Shown piece by piece: positions 59,749 through 64,000 of a stretch of DNA of 64,000 nt. Under the pieces are notes generated by a model. The model was not told the origin of the DNA and searched no databases. It worked only from the letters and a program-made list of their open reading frames with translations. Position 1 is the stretch's first letter. Each line of letters begins with the position of its first letter. The DNA is from Geomobilimonas luticola (lineage in GTDB: Bacteria > Desulfobacterota > Desulfuromonadia > Geobacterales > Geobacteraceae), in assembly GCF_018476905.1 (NCBI RefSeq), contig NZ_JAHCVK010000004.1, positions 156,297 through 220,296 of the forward strand, read 5' to 3'. A program made the position numbers and the translations under genes.

Positions 59749-60156
59749 TCAGGACATCCGCCCCTTGAGAAATTCCAGCCCCTTTTCCAGCAATCCCCCT
59801 TCGGGTATGGTTCCATCCGGCGTCATCTTGTCGATGATCCCGGGAAGAAACTCCGCAAGCTTCCCGCTCACTTCCTCCGGAGCAATGCCAGCCTTTGCTG
59901 CCAGATTCTGCACCATGTCGCTGCCGAGCACCTGCTGGATCTGCTCGCCGGAAACGGGAAGGTTCTCTCCCGTCCCGATCCATGAGGAGATGACGCCTCC
60001 CAGTCCCTTCTCCTGAAACGACTGTACCAGCCCTCCCAGACCGCCTGTATCCTTGTTGGCAAGCATTTCCATGACTCCACCCACGAGCCCGGACTGCTCT
60101 CCCTCACCACCCAGCATGCTGGATGCTTTCCCAACCAACTCGTCCAACAGTCCCAT
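59749..60156 (-). CDS. YidB-family (DUF937-like) protein
   Basis: A 135-aa small soluble protein (MGLLDELVGKASSMLGGEGE, GLGGLVQSFQEKGLGGVISSW, LPVSGEQIQQVLGSDMVQNL), characteristic of YidB. It is Gly-rich at the N-terminus and otherwise helical. The family is widespread with no known role. It follows the secreted HhH gene on the same strand by 45 bp. Confidence 0.8.
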   Translation of the reverse strand: MGLLDELVGKASSMLGGEGEQSGLVGGVMEMLANKDTGGLGGLVQSFQEKGLGGVISSWIGTGENLPVSGEQIQQVLGSDMVQNLAAKAGIAPEEVSGKLAEFLPGIIDKMTPDGTIPEGGLLEKGLEFLKGRMS

Positions 60157-60201
60157 GGTAATCTCCTTTTTCCGTTAGCACCATGTCCCGGTGCCAGGAC
60201 T

Positions 60202-60780
60202 CTACTTGGCTCCCGACTTGGACTCCCGGTAGCCCGCCTTGATCGCCTCTGACTCGGACATGTAGTTCCCCTGTTTGGTCTTGCCGTACCACTTGCTTCC
60301 CTGCTTGTGATAAATCTTGGAGTCCATGTTTACCCAGACCATGTCCTTGCCGGCCGGCGGGGGTGTGGCAGGTTTGGCGGATTTGGCGGCTGCACCGGCC
60401 GGAGTAGCTGCCGGGGCCTTTGCCGGGGCGGCAGCCGGCAGCCCAAGCGCCTTGGGAGCCGCAGGTTTCGCAGGGGCAGCCGTTGCTGAACCGACGATGA
60501 CGAGGGGGGTAATTTTTTCGATGGTCTTTGCAGGAACCCCCGCTTTGGCAAGGTCGCCAACCGCGGCATAGGGGCGGCCGGCGATGATTTTCTTCGCCGT
60601 CGCGGAACCGATGCCGGGGAGCGTCTCCAGTTCCGCAGAAGACGCGGAATTCAGATCCACCTTCGCCGCTGCACCAGCTTTTTTCGCCTCAGCCTTGGGA
60701 ACCGCCTTGGTTTCAGCATGACATACGGCGCCAAATACCATCATTGCTATAATTGCTGCAAATACGCGGTACATTTTCAT
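60202..60780 (-). CDS. Secreted helix-hairpin-helix (ComEA-like) protein
   Basis: A 192-aa exported protein. After the signal peptide (about 1-22) comes a HhH module (VDLNSASSAELETLPGIGSA, residues about 41-95) like ComEA, which binds DNA. A long Ala/Pro/Lys linker leads to a C-terminal motif MVWVNMDSKIYHKQGSKWYG that also occurs at the ends of some secreted nuclease-related proteins. A role in DNA binding or uptake in the periplasm is possible. No other competence genes are near. Confidence 0.75.
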   Translation of the reverse strand: MKMYRVFAAIIAMMVFGAVCHAETKAVPKAEAKKAGAAAKVDLNSASSAELETLPGIGSATAKKIIAGRPYAAVGDLAKAGVPAKTIEKITPLVIVGSATAAPAKPAAPKALGLPAAAPAKAPAATPAGAAAKSAKPATPPPAGKDMVWVNMDSKIYHKQGSKWYGKTKQGNYMSESEAIKAGYRESKSGAK

Positions 60781-60844
60781 CTGTTCCTCCTCGCTTTTTG
60801 TGGGCCATTACAAACTCGCATGACATGAAATGCCGTTGCTGGTG

Positions 60845-61129
60845 TCACTTTTTCTTCTTTGCATCTCCCTTGGCGTCGCCCTTTGCCTCAATGGTCGCGG
60901 CCTTCATGGTGTACGATACCGTCGCCTTGCTTCCCACCTTCAGGTCCCCCGTCACCTTGGTATCCTTGTCCTTGGCGATCTCCCACTTCTCCTTCCCCTT
61001 CTGGACCACCACGACATCTTCCTTTACCTCGAGCACCGGCCCCGTCACCTGGTAGGTTTTGGTCCCGGCGGCCATGGCAGTGGAAGCGGCCAGCAGGGCG
61101 ATCCCCGTGAGTGCAGCAGCGATCTTCAT
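60845..61129 (-). CDS. Small periplasmic hypothetical protein
   Basis: A 94-aa protein with a signal peptide (IAAALTGIALLAASTAMAAG) and a compact beta-rich core (YQVTGPVLEVKEDVVVVQKG, then AKDKDTKVTGDLKVGSKATV), reminiscent of small OB-like DUF5666 proteins. It ends in a Lys tail. It follows no obvious operon partner; the HhH gene lies 65 bp downstream on the same strand. Function not recognised. Confidence 0.6.
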   Translation of the reverse strand: MKIAAALTGIALLAASTAMAAGTKTYQVTGPVLEVKEDVVVVQKGKEKWEIAKDKDTKVTGDLKVGSKATVSYTMKAATIEAKGDAKGDAKKKK

Positions 61130-61238
61130 GTTAGACTCCTTTCACGAACAAAGATTAGTAGGTTATTGATACCAGCAGATCGGCAAATGTCAAGGAGACA
61201 TGCCACATGCCCCCCCTGCCGGCCGACGAAAGGGGGAA

Positions 61239-61874
61239 TCATCCCTCCGGGTACTCGGCGAGAATCCGGCAGGTCTCCCGGAATTCGAAGGCGGCGACAG
61301 AAAACAGCCGCTCCAGGAGGCGGGTGGACATCGCAGGAGGAAAGAGGGGGAAGGTCAGGCGATACATGAGATCGAGCAGGTTGTCCTGGCGGTTTTCCTC
61401 GAGGAATATGGTGCCGTACTGGTGGACGGGGGTAGAGTAGAGGAACGCCTCCTCCATCACCGCTTCGTCTTCACTGAAGTAGGGAAGGATCATCTCCACA
61501 GACAGACTGAGGCCGTTTCCCTCCAGGTCTTCCACAACATAGACGAGCACCTCGTCCTGGGGGGCACTCCCGTACTCAACCGCTTCGGGACAGACCATGC
61601 CAATGGGGAGCACCACAAGCCTCCCATGCTCGGGATCAAGGCCATACGACCACTCCCGGACCGAGAAAAATCGCTCCAGCTTTTCGTACGCCTTTGCCTG
61701 CCAGGGGCTCAGTCCCGCGTAAAAGAGGGTTCTGAAGTCATCGCGGCGGGCCAGAAGATCTTCCAGGGGGAAGAATTCTTCTCCTTTGTCCGCCGGTCTG
61801 CCGGCCCGCTTCTCCGCATTATCCACAACCAGCCGCAGGTGCGGCCGTTTCCGATCATCCTTGTCCTGCGTCAT
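61239..61874 (-). CDS. Conserved hypothetical protein
   Basis: A 211-aa soluble, acidic protein I cannot assign. Distinct parts are SPWQAKAYEKLERFFSVREW, VLYVVEDLEGNGLSLSVEMI-like strands, and a C-terminal helical part (LERLFSVAAFEFRETCRILA). No signal peptide, membrane segment or catalytic motif is seen. The ATG at 61874 is preceded by GAGGAAGAG. It lies 180 bp after the DUF294 gene on the same strand. Confidence 0.55.
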   Translation of the reverse strand: MTQDKDDRKRPHLRLVVDNAEKRAGRPADKGEEFFPLEDLLARRDDFRTLFYAGLSPWQAKAYEKLERFFSVREWSYGLDPEHGRLVVLPIGMVCPEAVEYGSAPQDEVLVYVVEDLEGNGLSLSVEMILPYFSEDEAVMEEAFLYSTPVHQYGTIFLEENRQDNLLDLMYRLTFPLFPPAMSTRLLERLFSVAAFEFRETCRILAEYPEG

Positions 61875-62054
61875 AAACTCTTCCTCTCTGAGACACCATC
61901 GGCAGCGCCAGTCATTTTCACGGCTGTCACGCTCAAGACTGCCTACTCCATTACATTGGATTTTTTCATTACTACACATACACGAAAGCCATGTCAACGG
62001 GAGAGAACGGGGACGAATCATGCCATGGGTGAATTCGAGTGATTCCCGGCGGGG

Positions 62055-63284
62055 TTACATGATGGAGAAATTGGTGTGGATAATTTTCTGCAGCTCTTCA
62101 ATACGAAGGATGGCACTCCGTATCTGTTCACGCTCATCGGTCGAAAGTTCGTAAGGGTTGAGATAATAGGAATCCTTCTGTATCCCCTTGATAACCTTGA
62201 TCTGGAGGAGGATGCGGTGGCGGGTGAGCACGTGGTAGGCCTCTATGAGATCGCCGGCGGTGGTTGCGGATAGATTTTTCTGCTCCTGGAGGAGTTCGAT
62301 GCGACGGAGGGTGCTGGTGGCGGGAACCCCCTGATTGATAGCGAGTATCCGCACGTTCATAACCAGCGGGGCCCAGGCAAGAAGCTTCAGGTTGAAGGCT
62401 CCCTTGTGCTCGCCAGACCCTTCTACCCATATACGCTTCATGAAACCGATGGCCAGCTTCATTTCAGTGGCGGCCTTGGCCATCCCCCAGAGGACCTGGA
62501 AGTAATCCTGTTCCAGGCCGCGTATCAACTCGACGAGGGACTGGGCGAGTTCCCGGTCTCCCGCGACATACCGTGCATCGGAAAGGACGATAAGGTCCAT
62601 GAGGTTTTTGGCGTAGTCTTCGAACTCGTACCGGACGATGGAGAGGAGTCGCTTCCGCCATTGGGACAGAGAGCCTCGCCAGGTAGGATTTGTCGGCATG
62701 ATGTCGCCGGTACATTTTTTGAAACCGATCTCCGCCAGGCGCTCCACGAGCAGCTCTGAAAAATCCCGGAACCAGGCATCTGCCTCCTCTCCCCCGTCGT
62801 CGGCATAGACGATGAGATAATCCTGGTCGGTAATGAGCGTCTGTTCTTCCCGTCCATCGCTCCCCATGCTGACGAGAGAGAAGGGGAGCGGCGGGGTACC
62901 TCTCCCCTTGCCCGCCATCTCCCGGGCAACCAGCTCCACAGCCCGGCCCGCCAGCATATCACGGTATTCGGTGCAGTTCCTGTGGAGTGACGTGACCGAC
63001 TGTATCTTCAGGAAACGCTCCAGTTCCTGGTTATTAAGATACTCATGAATCTGCTTGAGCGATTCATAGGAGGCTTCCCGGACCTGCACCAGCAATGCGG
63101 ACTGACGGCCTGCCAACTCCTGGAGAGCGCCGATCTCCCTGCTGGCGTCCGCATGCAGCGTCTCCAGCAAGTAGCGGATCTCGTCCTGATCGAGGAGAGG
63201 AAGAAAACCCCGGATTCGCCGCATGATGTTGGCCAGCACGTCATCCGGGGGAAGTTCTTCTATGCGGTCAAGGTGTTCGGGCAT
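62055..63284 (-). CDS. DUF294 putative nucleotidyltransferase
   Basis: A 409-aa protein. The N-terminal half is helical; the centre has the nucleotidyltransferase motif SLVSMGSDGREEQTLITDQD (GSxGRxExxxxTDQD), and the C-terminal half fits the DUF294 output-domain type, similar to GlnD-type uridylyltransferases. The CBS or cyclic-nucleotide domains found in many family members are not visible. It lies 86 bp after the acetate symporter gene and may regulate it or another target by nucleotidylation; that is inference. Confidence 0.8.
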   Translation of the reverse strand: MPEHLDRIEELPPDDVLANIMRRIRGFLPLLDQDEIRYLLETLHADASREIGALQELAGRQSALLVQVREASYESLKQIHEYLNNQELERFLKIQSVTSLHRNCTEYRDMLAGRAVELVAREMAGKGRGTPPLPFSLVSMGSDGREEQTLITDQDYLIVYADDGGEEADAWFRDFSELLVERLAEIGFKKCTGDIMPTNPTWRGSLSQWRKRLLSIVRYEFEDYAKNLMDLIVLSDARYVAGDRELAQSLVELIRGLEQDYFQVLWGMAKAATEMKLAIGFMKRIWVEGSGEHKGAFNLKLLAWAPLVMNVRILAINQGVPATSTLRRIELLQEQKNLSATTAGDLIEAYHVLTRHRILLQIKVIKGIQKDSYYLNPYELSTDEREQIRSAILRIEELQKIIHTNFSIM

Positions 63285-63304
63285 ACATATATCCAGAATT
63301 ACAT

Positions 63305-63334
63305 AAAAAAAGGGGGGAAGGCGAACCTTCCCCC
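63305..63334 (-). terminator. Intrinsic terminator after the symporter gene
   Basis: On the minus strand GGGGGAAGG-TTCG-CCTTCCCCC forms a 9-bp stem followed by a T-run, 37 bp after the symporter stop and just before the DUF294 start. Confidence 0.8.
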
Positions 63335-63370
63335 GATAGTATCACACAATACAGGTAAAACACGTGGTTT

Positions 63371-64000
63371 TTAGTGGTCGATCGCCTTGGCCATGCCGAT
63401 GCCGGTATTCTGGCGGACATAGATCTCGTCGAACATCTCTTCCGAACGACGGCTCGGGAAGGCCAGGGTGCCGATGATGGCGGCCAGGAAGCCCAGCGGG
63501 ATGGAGAAGATGCCCGGGTTCTTCAGCTTGAGGATCGGCTTGTCCAGACCAAGGATGGACTTGCCGTCCTTGTTTTTCTCGAAGTCCTTCCGGGCCTTGT
63601 CCAGAGCCTTCATATCCTTCTCGTCAAGGGTGGCTCCCGGAGGCAGGGCGGCCTGTTTGGCCTCCATGGCGGTGATCACTTTCTGTGCACCGGCAGCAAT
63701 TACCTTGGGATAGGTCATGTTGGGGGAAACCATGACCAGGGCGATGGAGGCGACGGTGCCGACCAGCAGGCCGGAGATGACACCGGCGGTGTTGAACTTG
63801 CGCCAGAACAGCGACATGACCACGACCGGCAGGTTGCCGGAGGAGGCGACGGCGAAAGCCAGCGCCACCAGGTGGGCAACGTTCTGCTTCTCGGCGGCGA
63901 TGCCGATGATGATGCCGACGGCACCGACGCACAGCGACGTGATACGTGCCGCCATGACCTGCTCGTGCTGGTCGGCATGGCCGTCCTTGATGACGTTGAC
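63371..64000 (-). CDS. actP: Sodium/acetate symporter (ActP-like), C-terminal part
   Basis: The C-terminal 209 residues of a sodium:solute symporter; the start lies beyond the right edge. Hydrophobic segments include ITSLCVGAVGIIIGIAAE, LVALAFAVASSGNLPVVVMS and GVISGLLVGTVASIALVM. FWRKFNTAGVISGLLVG and SIPLGFLAAIIGTLAF match ActP-type acetate permeases. Acetate is the main electron donor of Geobacter, which fits. The long charged loop (AKQAALPPGATLDEKDMKAL) is typical of this subgroup. Nothing suggests truncation other than the window edge. Confidence 0.85.
   Translation of the reverse strand, partial: VNVIKDGHADQHEQVMAARITSLCVGAVGIIIGIAAEKQNVAHLVALAFAVASSGNLPVVVMSLFWRKFNTAGVISGLLVGTVASIALVMVSPNMTYPKVIAAGAQKVITAMEAKQAALPPGATLDEKDMKALDKARKDFEKNKDGKSILGLDKPILKLKNPGIFSIPLGFLAAIIGTLAFPSRRSEEMFDEIYVRQNTGIGMAKAIDH

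Overview
The window is about 64 kb of chromosomal, high-GC bacterial DNA that looks like a member of the Geobacteraceae (Desulfuromonadales). Evidence: a GEMM-I riboswitch with the sequence features of the Geobacter cyclic-AMP-GMP subgroup, an acetate-symporter end next to a DUF294 nucleotidyltransferase, a Tat-signal Fe/Mn superoxide dismutase, rubrerythrin, the aroA-cmk-ispH-rpsA-ihfB order, and dispersed intergenic repeats of a type I recall from Geobacter genomes. There is no rRNA, CRISPR array, prophage or transposase. The only tRNA is tRNA-Leu(TAA).

Layout. 1-5.7 kb (+): end of phoU, two roadblock-type proteins, an S41 protease, then miaA and a glycosyltransferase with overlapping ends. 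5.7-10.2 kb: a zinc-ribbon membrane protein, a GspA/GspB (ExeA/ExeB-like) pair and an RMD1-family protein. 10.3-15.6 kb (-): a tightly coupled cluster of SixA phosphatase, HhH/coiled-coil protein, two thymidylate-kinase-like paralogues, an unknown protein, a CHAD protein and a Ppx/GppA phosphatase. 15.8-17.4 kb (+): YkgJ-type and DUF6178 proteins. 17.6-22.6 kb (-): cysE-iscR-iscS-mnmA followed by mtaB, i.e. cysteine synthesis, sulfur mobilisation and tRNA thiolation, with an IscR-like box at the operon head. 22.7-24.8 kb: a hybrid sensor kinase.

24.8-33 kb: an AT-rich gap, tRNA-Leu, then (reading leftward from 32.8 kb) pheA-tyrA-aroA-cmk-ispH-rpsA-ihfB. 32.9-38.5 kb (-): a pseudo-receiver membrane protein, a LysM protein, a GspE/PilB-type ATPase and a secreted protein. 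38.9-43.1 kb (-): a MacAB-like adaptor/ATPase/two-permease exporter. 43.4-47.2 kb: Tat-type SOD, DJ-1/PfpI protein, cupredoxin, DUF503, a DUF3187 protein and carbonic anhydrase. 47.2-54.6 kb: an NtrC-type regulator, aminotransferase, Skp-like chaperone, DTW protein, rubrerythrin-like protein, rhomboid-like membrane protein and an ABC-F ATPase with a terminator in its leader.

54.8-64 kb: marR-sulP, an RRM protein, a riboswitch-controlled DUF4382 lipoprotein, an 11-residue-repeat secreted protein, a small cysteine-rich protein, YidB, a secreted HhH protein, two uncharacterised proteins, the DUF294 protein and the C-terminal part of an acetate symporter running off the right edge.

Most promising for follow-up: the cAG-type riboswitch with an overlapping terminator (58.6-58.75 kb), the Ppx-CHAD-SixA cluster with a kinase paralogue carrying a Walker A Lys-to-Arg change (10.3-15.6 kb), the terminator and overlapping reading frame in the ABC-F leader (54.6-54.7 kb), the nine-repeat secreted protein (58.85-59.2 kb), the membrane pseudo-receiver protein (37.2-38.5 kb) and the rhomboid-like protein that appears to lack its catalytic residues (52.1-52.9 kb). 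All identifications come from reading the sequence; no database search was run.
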